This document shows positions 34,600-44,572 of a DNA stretch of 62,897 nt, piece by piece. Each line of letters opens with the position of its first letter. Within the stretch, counting starts at the first letter, position 1. The translations under genes were made by a program, and so were the position numbers. The stretch lies in assembly GCA_029262005.1 (NCBI GenBank), contig JAJDAG010000153.1:1-62897 (forward strand). The letters run 5' to 3'. A model generated the notes under the pieces. It saw nothing but the letters and a program-made list of their open reading frames with translations, was not told the origin of the DNA and ran no database searches. This stretch comes from Candidatus Zhuqueibacterota bacterium (GTDB lineage Bacteria > Zhuqueibacterota > Zhuqueibacteria > Oceanimicrobiales > Oceanimicrobiaceae).

Positions 34600-37332
34600 A
34601 TGTCGTGTCGCTGTAACCGCCTCGTGTCAACCATTACTTTTATCATAGCGCTGATTTCTCTAACAAGCCATAGCTTATCGCAAACAGCCGCAATCACAGG
34701 AAGAGTTTCTGATATTGAATCGGGTGAAGGCTTGCCCGGCGCAAACATTGTTTTGCAAGCGCCGACGCTGCAAACCGGCACCGCAACATCCCAATCCGGT
34801 GCATTCGAGTTGCTCAATCTTCCTGCCGATGTTTACACGCTGAGTATAACTTACATCGGTTATGAAGCCTACAAAACCACAACATTTGTGCTTCGGCAAG
34901 GCAAAACAGAAGTGCTGGATATTCGCTTGACGCCGGTGGGCATTCGGGTAAACCCGGTCACGGTAACCGCTTCCAGGCGACGGGAGAAACTGCTGGACGC
35001 CCCGGCATCCGTGAGTGTTGTAGAAGCACGCAACATTGAACACAGGGCCGCGCTGACCCCAACGGAGCACCTCAAGGCAATACCGGCGGTTGATATTGTT
35101 ACGGCCGGCCTCAATCAATCCAGAGTTGTTGTCCGCGGTTTCAATGATCTGTTCAGCGGTTCATTGCTTTCCATGGTCGACAATCGCATCACCCGCATCC
35201 CGGCGGTTCGTTTAAATGCGTTCCAGCTTATCTCAACCAGCAATATGGATGTTGAACGCATTGAAGTTGTTTCCGGCCCTGCATCTGCACTTTATGGTCC
35301 CAATAGCGCCCAGGGTGTCATGCACGTACTCACAAAATCTCCCTTTGATTCCCGAGGAACAGCCGTGAGCATAGGCGGCGGCGAAAGAAATGTGCTTCTC
35401 GGAACAATGCGGCATGCCGGCGTGTGGCGCCACAATATCGGTTACAAACTTTCAGTGCAATATTACGAGGGCGATGACTTTGAATCGGTTGATCCGCTGG
35501 AATTGGCAGCGCTTGATGCGGCCCGCCGTACTGCAAGTCCCGATACCGCACGCATCGCAGCCCGCGTTTTTGATATAAAGAGCACCAATCTGGATGCCCG
35601 TGTGGACTGGCGCCTGCGGCCGGGTCTGACTTTTATTCTGAACAGTGGCTTCAGCCGCGGAGATAACATTGAAATAACCGATCAGGGCGCTGCCCAGGCC
35701 TTGAATGCTTCCTTCGCTTATTTGCAAGGCCGTCTGCTGTACAAAAATCTTTTTCTGCAAGCGTTTATTAATAAAATTAATACCGGCGATACCTATTTAC
35801 TAAGAACAGGCCAGCGCCTGGTTAACAGATCAAGCCTCGTTGTAACGCAGGCACAGCATCATGTTTCGTTTGGAGATTGGCAGCATTTAACCTACGGCCT
35901 CGACATATTACTCACCCGTCCAGTGACAGATGGTACCGTAAATGGTATAAATGAAAATCATGACGATGTCAATGAAGTCGGTCTCTATCTGCAATCGGAA
36001 ACAGCTTTGTCGAAAAAACTAAAACTCATCACCGCAGCCCGGCTCGACGACCATAACAGATTGCAAGGCGTCAACTTTTCGCCGCGTGCAGCGCTGGTAT
36101 TCAAGCCAACGCCGGTGCATAATTTCAGACTCACATTCAATCGTGCTTTTAGCACGCCCACTTCCGATCATCTTTTTTCAGACATTGATGCCCGGACCGT
36201 ACCCACACTTTCTATCCCAAATGGTGAATTTCTACAACCATTTATTGGCGATACTTTTGTTAACATTCGCTCACTTGGCACCTGGCCAAACGGCTTCACT
36301 TTTCGATATGATGAAAACAGTCGTCCGATGATGATCTCGGCCTTTAGCCCGGAGCCGGAGTATTTGCCGGCAACCGTCAACTCAATTTGGCCGGAACTAA
36401 GGGCCTCTGTACTCGCTGGTACGCCTGAATTTCTCCGCGCAACCTTTGACGCCCGACTACCGCTAACGCTCAGCCAAACCGTGCCCGGCATCTACAAGGC
36501 AATAAATCTAGAGGCAGAAGGTGAAGCCGACGCTTTCAAACCCGTGGAAAGTTCCTTTGTGCAAGACATTCGGCCCACATTCGAAATGACCAACACAACC
36601 TTCGAATTCGGTTTTAAAGGGCTCCTGACACGCAAATTTCTCGCGAGTATCGACCTTTACCATTCCCGTATAAAGAATTTCATCGGGCCGCTCACAGTAG
36701 AGACACCCAGTGTTTTTGTCGATCCTGAAGAGCTGGAGAGAGTTCTACGGCAGGATATGCGCAGCAACGGTGTTTCCGGGCAGGATATTTCAATTATTGC
36801 CCCCTTAGTTGCTCAAAACCTGGCTGCGCTTCCTATCGGTCTGGTTTCGCCGACCCAGGTAAAAAACGGTACCGATATTATTATCACCAATCGCAATCTT
36901 GGTGACGTATCGGTTTCAGGTGCGGATCTGAGCCTGGCTTACTACCTCAATCCGCACTGGGTGGTCACCGGCAATTATTCTTATATCAATCGCGATTTCT
37001 TCAAAAGCAGCATGGGCTACCACGACATTGCCTTGAACGCACCAAAACACAAAGTTGGCGCACTGCTGAACTACCAGGCGGAGAACGATAAATTCACCGG
37101 CAGCCTGCGCTTGCGTTTTGTCGATGGCTTCCCGGTGAATTCCGGCATTTTTGTTGGCAAAGTCGACCGTTACACCATCCTGGATTTAAACGCAAGTTAC
37201 CGGCCACCATTTGCCAAACGCACCAATCTTTCACTGACCATTCAAAACCTGATGAACAACAAACATAAAGAATTTGTCGGCGTGCCGGAAATTGGCCGGT
37301 TGGCCCTGGCGAGATTGACGCGGACGTTGTAA
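34600..37332 (+). CDS. TonB-dependent outer-membrane receptor
   Basis: The 910-residue receptor starts at ATG 34600 (GAGAGGAAG upstream; an open TTG at 34561 lies in front). Signal peptide to about residue 30, then a carboxypeptidase-regulatory-like domain (AITGRVSDIESGEGLPGANI), a plug domain with LDAPASVSVVEA, VVVRGFNDLFSGSLLSMVDN and GPASALYGPNSAQGVMHVLT, and a beta barrel ending in a terminal strand (IGRLALARLTRTL). It imports an unknown ligand using TonB energy. It stands alone, without SusD or an ABC importer. Confidence 0.88.
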   Translation: MSCRCNRLVSTITFIIALISLTSHSLSQTAAITGRVSDIESGEGLPGANIVLQAPTLQTGTATSQSGAFELLNLPADVYTLSITYIGYEAYKTTTFVLRQGKTEVLDIRLTPVGIRVNPVTVTASRRREKLLDAPASVSVVEARNIEHRAALTPTEHLKAIPAVDIVTAGLNQSRVVVRGFNDLFSGSLLSMVDNRITRIPAVRLNAFQLISTSNMDVERIEVVSGPASALYGPNSAQGVMHVLTKSPFDSRGTAVSIGGGERNVLLGTMRHAGVWRHNIGYKLSVQYYEGDDFESVDPLELAALDAARRTASPDTARIAARVFDIKSTNLDARVDWRLRPGLTFILNSGFSRGDNIEITDQGAAQALNASFAYLQGRLLYKNLFLQAFINKINTGDTYLLRTGQRLVNRSSLVVTQAQHHVSFGDWQHLTYGLDILLTRPVTDGTVNGINENHDDVNEVGLYLQSETALSKKLKLITAARLDDHNRLQGVNFSPRAALVFKPTPVHNFRLTFNRAFSTPTSDHLFSDIDARTVPTLSIPNGEFLQPFIGDTFVNIRSLGTWPNGFTFRYDENSRPMMISAFSPEPEYLPATVNSIWPELRASVLAGTPEFLRATFDARLPLTLSQTVPGIYKAINLEAEGEADAFKPVESSFVQDIRPTFEMTNTTFEFGFKGLLTRKFLASIDLYHSRIKNFIGPLTVETPSVFVDPEELERVLRQDMRSNGVSGQDISIIAPLVAQNLAALPIGLVSPTQVKNGTDIIITNRNLGDVSVSGADLSLAYYLNPHWVVTGNYSYINRDFFKSSMGYHDIALNAPKHKVGALLNYQAENDKFTGSLRLRFVDGFPVNSGIFVGKVDRYTILDLNASYRPPFAKRTNLSLTIQNLMNNKHKEFVGVPEIGRLALARLTRTL

Positions 37333-37341
37333 AAAGCGCTA

Positions 37342-37379
37342 TCCTTTTCAATGAGCTTGAAAGGAGACCTTGAAAAGGA
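37342..37379. terminator. possible hairpin after the receptor gene
   Basis: TCCTTTTCAA and TTGAAAAGGA are perfect 10-base inverted repeats separated by 18 bases just after the receptor stop. There is no T run, so its role as terminator is uncertain; it may stabilise the transcript end. Confidence 0.35.
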
Positions 37380-37614
37380 AGATTGGCCGATACAGAATAG
37401 CTGATGATAATGACATTTATTTGACCACAGATATATAGGATTGAATGGCAATAAATTTCCTTCTTCACTGGTTCCGCAGGGGTATGGTAAAATGTCTTGG
37501 AAGTATAACTCCTCTGCAAGCGTAAAAATTGTCAAATTACAAATTTCATGTTTGCAAAACAGAACACTGAGTTAAGCAGAAGCCACTTCCTCCCCTAACC
37601 ACCGGTTCAATTCA

Positions 37615-40335
37615 TTGAAAAAATCAGCCAAAAAAAGTTGGCACAAAACCATTTCCAGGTACTGCGAAACTCTGGTCGTAAAACGGCCAATAGGCACGAT
37701 CCTTGTCGCCGCACTCCTCGCCCTCATTGGTGGGTATATTTATTTTTTTGAACTATATATCATCTCCGATCGCAAACAACTCATCAGCCGAAACATTGAA
37801 TCAAACCAGCGCTACCTCGAATATATTGAAGAGTTTGGCGATAATGAGCTATTGATTCTCGTCGTACAGGCAGATGAACGCGCACCACAGCCGGATTCGC
37901 AACAGCGGGCTGCCATGAAAAAAGTAGCCGATGTATGGACTGACGAACTGCGCAAACAGCCCGAGATATTGCCGGAAGTGACCAAACGCATCGCCTGGAA
38001 CGGTAGCGGTTCCGCACCGCTGCTTTACCTGAGCCACGCCGAGTTGCAGACCATGTTTCAGCCAATCCTGAAGCATGAAAATCTCCTGCACAAAGTGGCT
38101 GAAAATCCGGCTCTACACAACCAGTTTGAAGTGCTCAACATGCTGCTAAAAAATGCCGGTAACGATACGAGTCTAAGCCGCGCGACCCTGTCCTCGCTCC
38201 TCCAGGCACTGACACAGGGCCTGCGCGCGCTCAACTTGAAACTGCACGGCGAGTCCAATGAAAATGACTCTATTCTAACCACACTTATAGCCCTGAACAA
38301 ACACTACGATAGCAACGGTTATTTCTTTTCAGAGAACAGCCGGATTCTCACTGTTTACGCCAAAGTAATCGGTGATGCAACGGCAGGCAATCGTTACGCG
38401 ACTGCCCTGAGTTACGCACGCACCAGTTTACAAAAAGCGCTGGCAACCGTACCGGCAAACATGGCCATCAAAGCCGGTATTGCCGGCATGCCTGCGCTTG
38501 AATCAGAAGAACTTGAGACAACAAGAGGCGACTTTACCCGGGGCGCAGTGCTTTCTTTGCTCGGCGTAACCGCACTTTTTGTGCTGATGTTTGGCAATTT
38601 AGTGCGTCCGGCTCTGGCAGCGCTTTGCCTCGGCTTCAGCCTTGCTCTCACATTTGCCTTTACCTACGTAACAGTTGGACATCTGAGCTTGCTGGCCATG
38701 ATTTTTGCGGTCATCCTCATCGCGCTGGGTGTGGACTTCGCCATTCATTTTCTAACGCACTATGAACAGGCGCTGGCAAACGACATGGAGCCGGCACAGG
38801 CCATTCAACACACTTACGATGCCATTGGCAGCGCCCTGTGGATGGGTGGCTTGACCACGGCGGCGGCTTTCCTGTCTGCATCCTTAACCGAATTTATCGG
38901 TCTGGCAGAACTTGGCTTCATTGCCGGGTCGGGACTTATCATCTGCTTGCTGGTGATGTATTATGTCTATCCGGCCATGCTCTTTTTGCTCGACACAAAC
39001 TTCCCTAAGCTCAGGCGAGGTATCAAGAGTCACAAGCGCGGCAATACGCTTTCAGATAAACTCGCGGGCATGAAAACCAACAACAGCGCGTTGAAGGCGT
39101 TTGTGCTGTTATTTCTGCTGCTCATCACTGCTGCTTTTTTGTTTGGCCAGTACCGTTTCGACACCAACCTGCTCAAACTTCAAGCTGTGGATGGTGCGGC
39201 CAACCAATGGCAGCGGATTCTCATAAAAAACGGCGATCGCTCCCTGTTTGCCATTGGCACTTTTAAAAATCGTTTTGACATGGCGCAGGCTCGGGCTAGC
39301 TTTGCCAAAATTCCGGGCATCGTGCATCACACCGACACGCTTTTTCCATACGATGAAATCGGCAAACGCAATTACCTTGGGTCGGTTTGTTCAACTCTGA
39401 CAGAGATAAAGATCAACCAACCTGAGTTGGTTTCCATTTTCAAGCTGAAGAGACAAGTATGGGGGTTACGCCAACAACTTCGTCGTTTTCGCAAGGCAAA
39501 CGCGGAAGCGGAAACCGCCATCCTGCCGTTACAAACAGAAACAGAACGACTCTACAAAACCCTGTCTTCCTCATCGGCAGGCAAGCTGGGGAAAACGGTG
39601 AGCACGATGCAACAGGCCTTCACCGCACAATTGTTCTCTGCCAGGCAGGCGGCGCGTGAACATCTCTGTCCGGATTTGCTCAAGGAAGAATCCATCCCGG
39701 AAAGTTTACAGCGAACGTTTAAAAGCAAAAACGGTCAACTTGCACTGTTTATTTATCCAAAGCAAAACACATGGGAGCAGGAGTCACTGCAGGAGTTTGT
39801 CCAATCCATCCGCAAAATTGAACCGAATGTGATTGGCGAGCTGGTGAGCTTGTATGAAAACGGCAACTCAATTATCCGCAGCTTTCTGATGGCCACCCTT
39901 TACTCGCTTGCAGCCATTATACTGTTGCTTTTGCTCTGGACACGATCAATCGAGACCGTCCTTTTCAGTATTCTGCCTCTCGTCAGCAGCGTGGCTGTGC
40001 TTCTTTTCCTCATGCGGAACTTGCCGGTGCCAATTGAGTGGAATTTCACGAACTTCTTTGCTCTGCCTATCTTAATTGGAATCGGTGTGGACAGCGGCAT
40101 CCACATTGTGCGCGCCTGGCATTTTAACGATGACGAAACATTGCGTTCCGCACTAAAAGCAGTTATTTTGAGCACAACCACCACCATTCTCGGCTTCGGA
40201 ATTCTAGCCACAAGCGAGCACATGGGGGTCAGCTCACTTGGTAAAGTCTTAGTTATTGGCATTTCAGCCTGTCTGTTCGCCGCCCTGACGCTGTTGCCAA
40301 TATCGCTCAAACTCTTCGTTAAACGAGGTCACTGA
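37615..40335 (+). CDS. RND/MMPL-family exporter (hopanoid-transporter-like)
   Basis: A 906-residue protein with the duplicated RND layout: TM1 at about 27-50, a large periplasmic loop, a block of five helices (about 310-460, with GVDFAIHFLTHYEQALAND as the RND motif in helix 4), then a second half with TM near 500 and a final five-helix block (about 760-900, GIGVDSGIHIVRAWHF). This matches MMPL/HpnN-type exporters moving lipids or hydrophobic molecules to the outer membrane. The start is a TTG at 37615 with no clear ribosome site. It is coupled by TGATG to the next gene, a periplasmic binding-like protein. Confidence 0.85.
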   Translation: MKKSAKKSWHKTISRYCETLVVKRPIGTILVAALLALIGGYIYFFELYIISDRKQLISRNIESNQRYLEYIEEFGDNELLILVVQADERAPQPDSQQRAAMKKVADVWTDELRKQPEILPEVTKRIAWNGSGSAPLLYLSHAELQTMFQPILKHENLLHKVAENPALHNQFEVLNMLLKNAGNDTSLSRATLSSLLQALTQGLRALNLKLHGESNENDSILTTLIALNKHYDSNGYFFSENSRILTVYAKVIGDATAGNRYATALSYARTSLQKALATVPANMAIKAGIAGMPALESEELETTRGDFTRGAVLSLLGVTALFVLMFGNLVRPALAALCLGFSLALTFAFTYVTVGHLSLLAMIFAVILIALGVDFAIHFLTHYEQALANDMEPAQAIQHTYDAIGSALWMGGLTTAAAFLSASLTEFIGLAELGFIAGSGLIICLLVMYYVYPAMLFLLDTNFPKLRRGIKSHKRGNTLSDKLAGMKTNNSALKAFVLLFLLLITAAFLFGQYRFDTNLLKLQAVDGAANQWQRILIKNGDRSLFAIGTFKNRFDMAQARASFAKIPGIVHHTDTLFPYDEIGKRNYLGSVCSTLTEIKINQPELVSIFKLKRQVWGLRQQLRRFRKANAEAETAILPLQTETERLYKTLSSSSAGKLGKTVSTMQQAFTAQLFSARQAAREHLCPDLLKEESIPESLQRTFKSKNGQLALFIYPKQNTWEQESLQEFVQSIRKIEPNVIGELVSLYENGNSIIRSFLMATLYSLAAIILLLLLWTRSIETVLFSILPLVSSVAVLLFLMRNLPVPIEWNFTNFFALPILIGIGVDSGIHIVRAWHFNDDETLRSALKAVILSTTTTILGFGILATSEHMGVSSLGKVLVIGISACLFAALTLLPISLKLFVKRGH

Positions 40336-41252
40336 TGAAAAATAGAATAAAATCACAGTTTGCAGGTTGCGGCCCGGTATTGACGCTTTTGATCGCCTTC
40401 GCAACAATTCAAGCACAGGAAAACATGACCGCCAATTATATCGTGGTTAAATATGGGGATGAGGTAGCCACACAAGGACTGGCCGGCGGGTTTCTCGACA
40501 ACCTGGCCGAATACCTGGGCAATGAATTTTCTGAATTTGAAGACAAAGTTGTGCGCGGCCATATCGCCAACACACCGGAGTCAGCCGGCACACTGCTTAA
40601 ATCCACCAACCCTGTGTTGGCATTTGTTTCCATTGAATTTTATTTAGACCATCTGTTGAACAAAGCCGATATGCAGGTCGTCGCGCAAGTACCGCGCATT
40701 GGCGCAGATAAAGATCGATACTATTTGATTGTCGGCAAAGACGGGCCGGCCTCCCTGGCAGAACTCAAGAACCAAACAGTTCGGACGAAATTTGCATTTT
40801 CAATGCCCTTCCTGGAACGGGTGGTTTTTCCACCACAATTTCAACCGGGAGAACACTTCACCCTGCAGGCCGCAGAGAACCTTGCCGACGAAATTTTTCT
40901 CATCATCGAAAATGCCGGCGGCGGCTTTAACACGGGCGAAATTGGCTCAGCCTCTGCCCTTCTACTGGATGAAGAGCTAAAGCACTTTTTTCAGGAAGAT
41001 GAACTGGTCTGGCCTGAAATGAAAGTGATTTGGCAGTCAGATTTCCTGCCACCGGGATTGGTTGTCGCGCTTGGAACAAGCTGGAATCAGAAGACTATTT
41101 TATCACTGCTCACCACTTTCAAAAAAATGCAGAGCACCGATTTAGGCGCAGAGATTTTAGCCATGATGCAATCACCCGGCTTCACCCCGGTAGACCGGAA
41201 TTTGCTGACAAAAGTGACCACCCGGTATCTGTCAAGGAAGACAGCCAAGTGA
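40335..41252 (+). CDS. PhnD-like periplasmic substrate-binding protein
   Basis: The 305-residue protein has a signal peptide (about residues 1-28, ending TIQAQ) and a two-lobed binding-protein body; LVWPEMKVIWQSDFLPPGLV and a preceding ESAGTLLKSTNPVLAFVSIE resemble PhnD/SsuA-type phosphonate binding proteins. No ABC transporter genes are near. It is one base from the RND exporter and overlaps the TatT-like lipoprotein, so it probably serves the exporter or a sensing role rather than an ABC importer. Confidence 0.65.
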   Translation: MKNRIKSQFAGCGPVLTLLIAFATIQAQENMTANYIVVKYGDEVATQGLAGGFLDNLAEYLGNEFSEFEDKVVRGHIANTPESAGTLLKSTNPVLAFVSIEFYLDHLLNKADMQVVAQVPRIGADKDRYYLIVGKDGPASLAELKNQTVRTKFAFSMPFLERVVFPPQFQPGEHFTLQAAENLADEIFLIIENAGGGFNTGEIGSASALLLDEELKHFFQEDELVWPEMKVIWQSDFLPPGLVVALGTSWNQKTILSLLTTFKKMQSTDLGAEILAMMQSPGFTPVDRNLLTKVTTRYLSRKTAK

Positions 41253-42052
41253 AAAGTCTTGGTGCGAAATTCAACATAATCACTTTCATAAGCTGTGTGT
41301 CTATTCTGGGTTGCACTGCTTCAAAGCAGACAAAAGCAGTTACAGACAAAGATGCAGAATCTTTACATCTAACCCAGGCAGCATCCTTCTTCTCCACGAG
41401 GCCCAGAACAGCCAAAAACGTGTTGGCAGCTTATCGGCTAGTCACGCAATCAATTGACAATAAAAATCGACCATCTCAAACAACCTATGAGCAAGGCATT
41501 CTTGCAGCAAAATACGCGCTCTGGCTGGCGATTAATGACAAAGAAACACCCGGGAAATTGCTGTACGCTACGGCTGCAAAAAAATGGTGCCGCGCTGCAA
41601 TTCAAATAAATGCTGAAAAAGTGCAAGGATTTTATTATTATGCTATTGCCATCGGTGTTGTCGCCGAAATCAATCGGGCGGCCGCACGCCAGTCCATGGC
41701 TGAAATTCGTGGGCAGGCGCTCAAAGCCATTGCCCTTAATGAACATTTTGATGATGCCGGGCCGCACAGATTACTGGGAGCGCTCTATTTGCGTGCACCG
41801 GGTCCACCAACAGGAATAGGTAGCAAACGCAGGGCGCTGCATCACCTGGAAAAGGCGTACGAATTGGCCCCGGAAAATCCGGAAAATATGAATTTTCTGG
41901 CGGAAGCTTACATAAAATTCGAACGCCGGCAAGAAGCGCTCGCACTAATCGAAATTGTCCTTGCCGGAGAATGGCCAGATGGACAATTAATTTCTGCCGC
42001 CGAAATACGCCAACATGCGCTATCGCTCAAGCAAAAGGGCAAGCGCAAATAG
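41249..42052 (+). CDS. TatT-like TPR lipoprotein (TRAP-associated family)
   Basis: The start is a GTG at 41249 overlapping the previous stop (GTGA); a longer frame from 41030 is open but lies inside the upstream gene. From GTG the protein (267 residues) begins with a signal ending in a clean lipobox SILGC, cleavage before Cys22. The body is TPR-like helices, with DDAGPHRLLGALYLRAPGPP, GSKRRALHHLEKAYELAPEN. It belongs with TatT (Tp0956-type) periplasmic partners of TRAP-like systems, which bind hydrophobic ligands. Coupled to the binding protein, it likely acts with the RND exporter. Confidence 0.7.
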   Translation: MKSLGAKFNIITFISCVSILGCTASKQTKAVTDKDAESLHLTQAASFFSTRPRTAKNVLAAYRLVTQSIDNKNRPSQTTYEQGILAAKYALWLAINDKETPGKLLYATAAKKWCRAAIQINAEKVQGFYYYAIAIGVVAEINRAAARQSMAEIRGQALKAIALNEHFDDAGPHRLLGALYLRAPGPPTGIGSKRRALHHLEKAYELAPENPENMNFLAEAYIKFERRQEALALIEIVLAGEWPDGQLISAAEIRQHALSLKQKGKRK

Positions 42053-42111
42053 CGCAACAATGGCGCAGAAAAACAACAACCGTTCGGTGACAGATTTTAA
42101 GGAGGAGAGAA

Positions 42112-42912
42112 ATGCCGGTTTTTGTACAATATTATTTCTGGTTAATTGCAATATCGCTGCTTTGTTTTATCCTTGAACGTATTTTGCCGTGGCGAAAAGC
42201 ACAACCGATTTTGCGGGAGCAATTCTGGCAGGATGTTTTCTGGCTCGTATTTAATGGCCATTTCCTGGGGCTCATTTTTGCCATGGTAACAGGAAAACTA
42301 ATTCATATTTTTAATTCAGCGCTTTATGATGCCGGCGTTCCAGTGCCTGAGTCGCTGACGTTAATAGCAGGCACGCCGTTCTGGGTGCAGCTCATTGTTT
42401 TTTTTGTTTTAAAGGATTTCATTGAGTGGAATATTCACCGGTTGCTACACCGCGTACCGTGGTTGTGGGAATTTCACAAGCTGCATCACAGCATCACAGA
42501 AATGGACTGGATCGGCAACTTTCGTTTTCACTGGGGTGAGGTTGTTGTATATAAAACGCTCTCCTATTTGCCTCTTGTAGTACTTGGCGTCGATGGCAAT
42601 GTTATCTTGATTATCGCGGTGATCGGCACTTTGATGCAAGATTTCAACCACGCAAACCTCAAAATTGCCTGGGGGCCATTTCGCTACATTTTCAACTCAC
42701 CCATGATGCACATCTGGCATCACGACGTAGAGCTGCACGGCAAAGGAGCTCAGAACTTCGGCATTGTGCTGAGTATCTGGGACTGGCTCTTTGGTACTGT
42801 CTATTGGCCAGGTAATCAGGAGGAACCCAAAGAATGTGGCTTTGCAGAAATCGACCGCTACCCACGCAGTATTCAGAAACGACTACTCTATCCATTTTTC
42901 TTCAGAAAATAG
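42112..42912 (+). CDS. fatty acid hydroxylase/sterol desaturase family membrane enzyme
   Basis: A 266-residue protein with four or five membrane segments and the di-iron histidine motifs HRLLHRVPWLWEFHKLHHSI (HxxxH and HxxHH) and MHIWHHD near residue 200. The enzyme class hydroxylates or desaturates lipid chains using O2. The ATG at 42112 follows AAGGAGGAGAGAA. Position after the RND exporter group and before a thioesterase suggests lipid modification in the same module. Confidence 0.85.
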   Translation: MPVFVQYYFWLIAISLLCFILERILPWRKAQPILREQFWQDVFWLVFNGHFLGLIFAMVTGKLIHIFNSALYDAGVPVPESLTLIAGTPFWVQLIVFFVLKDFIEWNIHRLLHRVPWLWEFHKLHHSITEMDWIGNFRFHWGEVVVYKTLSYLPLVVLGVDGNVILIIAVIGTLMQDFNHANLKIAWGPFRYIFNSPMMHIWHHDVELHGKGAQNFGIVLSIWDWLFGTVYWPGNQEEPKECGFAEIDRYPRSIQKRLLYPFFFRK

Positions 42913-42975
42913 TCGGTAACCCGACCGAGGCTGCAACAGAACCGGAAAGCAGGAGAAACAAGCACAAGGAATAAA

Positions 42976-43413
42976 ATGAACATCGACCCTCACTACCGAA
43001 AACTGGAAAACATGTACCTGTCAGCACCAACAAATGACTACTACCAGCCGCAGATTAGCATATCCAAAGGCAAAGCGGAAATCACCATCGACGTTCAAAA
43101 GAAGATGTTTCATGCCGCCGGCGCGCTGCACGGTTCTGTCTATTTTAAAGCTCTGGATGATTCTGCCTTTTTTGCAGCCAATTCGCTGCACAGAGAATCA
43201 TATGTACTCACGGCCAATTTTACTATTTATTTGACCCGCCCGGTGAGCACTGGTAAAATCAAAGCGACCGGCAAAGTTCTCAATTCAACCCGAACACAAT
43301 TTATTGCCGAGTCCATTCTCACTAACGCGGACGGTAAGGAAATCGCGCGCGGCATCGGCAGTTTTGCCAAAAGTAAAGTGCCGCTTACTGCGGACATTGG
43401 TTACAAATTGTAA
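42976..43413 (+). CDS. hotdog-fold thioesterase (PaaI-like)
   Basis: The 145-residue protein has the hotdog core AAGALHGSVYFKALDDSAFF, LTANFTIYLTRPVSTGKIKA and ILTNADGKEIARGIGSFAKS, the PaaI/YiiD-type thioesterase pattern, with HG and D as the usual active-site neighbourhood. It would hydrolyse acyl-CoA or acyl-ACP. Beside a fatty-acid hydroxylase, a role in releasing a modified fatty acid is plausible. Confidence 0.8.
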   Translation: MNIDPHYRKLENMYLSAPTNDYYQPQISISKGKAEITIDVQKKMFHAAGALHGSVYFKALDDSAFFAANSLHRESYVLTANFTIYLTRPVSTGKIKATGKVLNSTRTQFIAESILTNADGKEIARGIGSFAKSKVPLTADIGYKL

Positions 43414-43588
43414 TCGATGAATCTGGCATTCCATTTAGAAAACAGGCATTCTTCAGGTTTGATACAAAATCAAGCCGGTAAAAATCGGATATTATACAGG
43501 ATTAATTAGGCTGGTGAATACATCAAAAAATTTAACGCTGAGTTCGTAGAGAGCGCTGAGCTCCGCAGAGAAAAACCTAAACAGCTAA

Positions 43589-43730
43589 CCTGAATAATTC
43601 ACAGAACTTTTGTCATTCCGGAGGAATCTTTTTAATTTACAGCTGTTTACCAAGCTAACAAGACGCCTCCTGAGTGACAATCCGGCGCATGACGTTTGAC
43701 CTTAAATTGTGAATTTATGAACTAATCAGA
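43589..43730. repeat. dispersed repeat family A, copy 3
   Basis: Runs from CCTGAATAATTCACAGAA to GTGAATTTATGAACTAATCA inside the 409-base gap 43414-43822. Blocks TGTCATTCCGGAGGAATC, CCAAGCTAACAAGACGCCTC and GAGTGACAATCCGGCGCATG match the copy at 5164-5305 nearly base for base. Just before it, 43531-43580 (AACGCTGAGTTCGTAGAGAG) resembles the family B palindrome arm. No gene lies in this gap. Confidence 0.8.
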
Positions 43731-43822
43731 CTAATAACTGATTACAGGCTATGTGTTATTAGGCTAAGTTCCGTTTTGCAAAATTTTATGAATAATCCAG
43801 TTTAAATGATTGTCGTGCTGAA

Positions 43823-44572
43823 ATGAACAAAAAAAATCGCGATTCTATCTATGCGCAACCCATCCGAACAATTAGTGATTTCACCTTTGACGAAAAAGTC
43901 GCTGCGGTATTTCCGGACATGATTAAACGTTCCGTACCGGGTTATGCCAACATTATTTCGATGATCAGCGTGCTGGCCGGACGCTACGCCCAGCCACAGA
44001 GTTTTTTCTACGATCTCGGCTGCTCGCTGGGGGCGGCCACTTTGGCTATTCGCCACGGAGCCAAACAACCGGGCTGTCGCATTATTGCCGTTGACAATTC
44101 GCCGGCAATGCTTGAGCGCTGTCGGCAGAACCTGACTTTTGACTCGGGTGGCGCACCGGCCGATTTGGTCTGCGCGGATATCCGCAACATTCGCATTCAG
44201 CGCGCTTCGGTTGTGGTATTGAATTTCACGCTACAGTTTTTGCAGAAAAAAGATCGCGCTTCTGTGCTTGCCCAGATTCATGACGGCATGCTGCCCGGCG
44301 GTGTGCTCATTTTGTCGGAAAAAATTTCTTTTGAGAACAAAAAGCAAAACGACTTGCATATCGATTTGCACCACACATTCAAACGCGCCAACGGTTACAG
44401 CGCTCTGGAAATCAGCCAAAAACGTGCGGCCCTGGAAAATGTGATGATTCCAGAAAGTGTGCCAAAGCACCTTGAACGATTAGCGGCCGCTGGTTTTTCC
44501 CGTTGTGAAGTCTGGTTTCAGTGCTTCAATTTTATTTCAATTCTGGCAATACGAGAAACAGGCTTAGAATGA
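43823..44572 (+). CDS. cmoA: carboxy-S-adenosyl-L-methionine synthase CmoA
   Basis: The 249-residue protein has the CmoA signature: N-terminal FDEKVAAVFPDMIKRSVPGY, SAM-binding FFYDLGCSLGAATLAIRHGA, VDNSPAMLERCRQNL and LNFTLQFLQ. CmoA makes carboxy-SAM from SAM and prephenate; CmoB then uses it to build cmo5U at tRNA position 34. Length matches E. coli CmoA (247). It is linked to cmoB by an ATGA overlap. Confidence 0.92.
   Translation: MNKKNRDSIYAQPIRTISDFTFDEKVAAVFPDMIKRSVPGYANIISMISVLAGRYAQPQSFFYDLGCSLGAATLAIRHGAKQPGCRIIAVDNSPAMLERCRQNLTFDSGGAPADLVCADIRNIRIQRASVVVLNFTLQFLQKKDRASVLAQIHDGMLPGGVLILSEKISFENKKQNDLHIDLHHTFKRANGYSALEISQKRAALENVMIPESVPKHLERLAAAGFSRCEVWFQCFNFISILAIRETGLE

Noticed and set aside
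41030-41248. Longer N-terminus for the TatT-like lipoprotein
   Set aside because: It overlaps the upstream gene by over 200 bases and hides the clean lipobox; the GTG at 41249 with GTGA overlap is better.
44521-44568. Upstream extension of cmoB
   Set aside because: ATG 44569 gives the family length and an ATGA overlap with cmoA; the extension lies inside cmoA.
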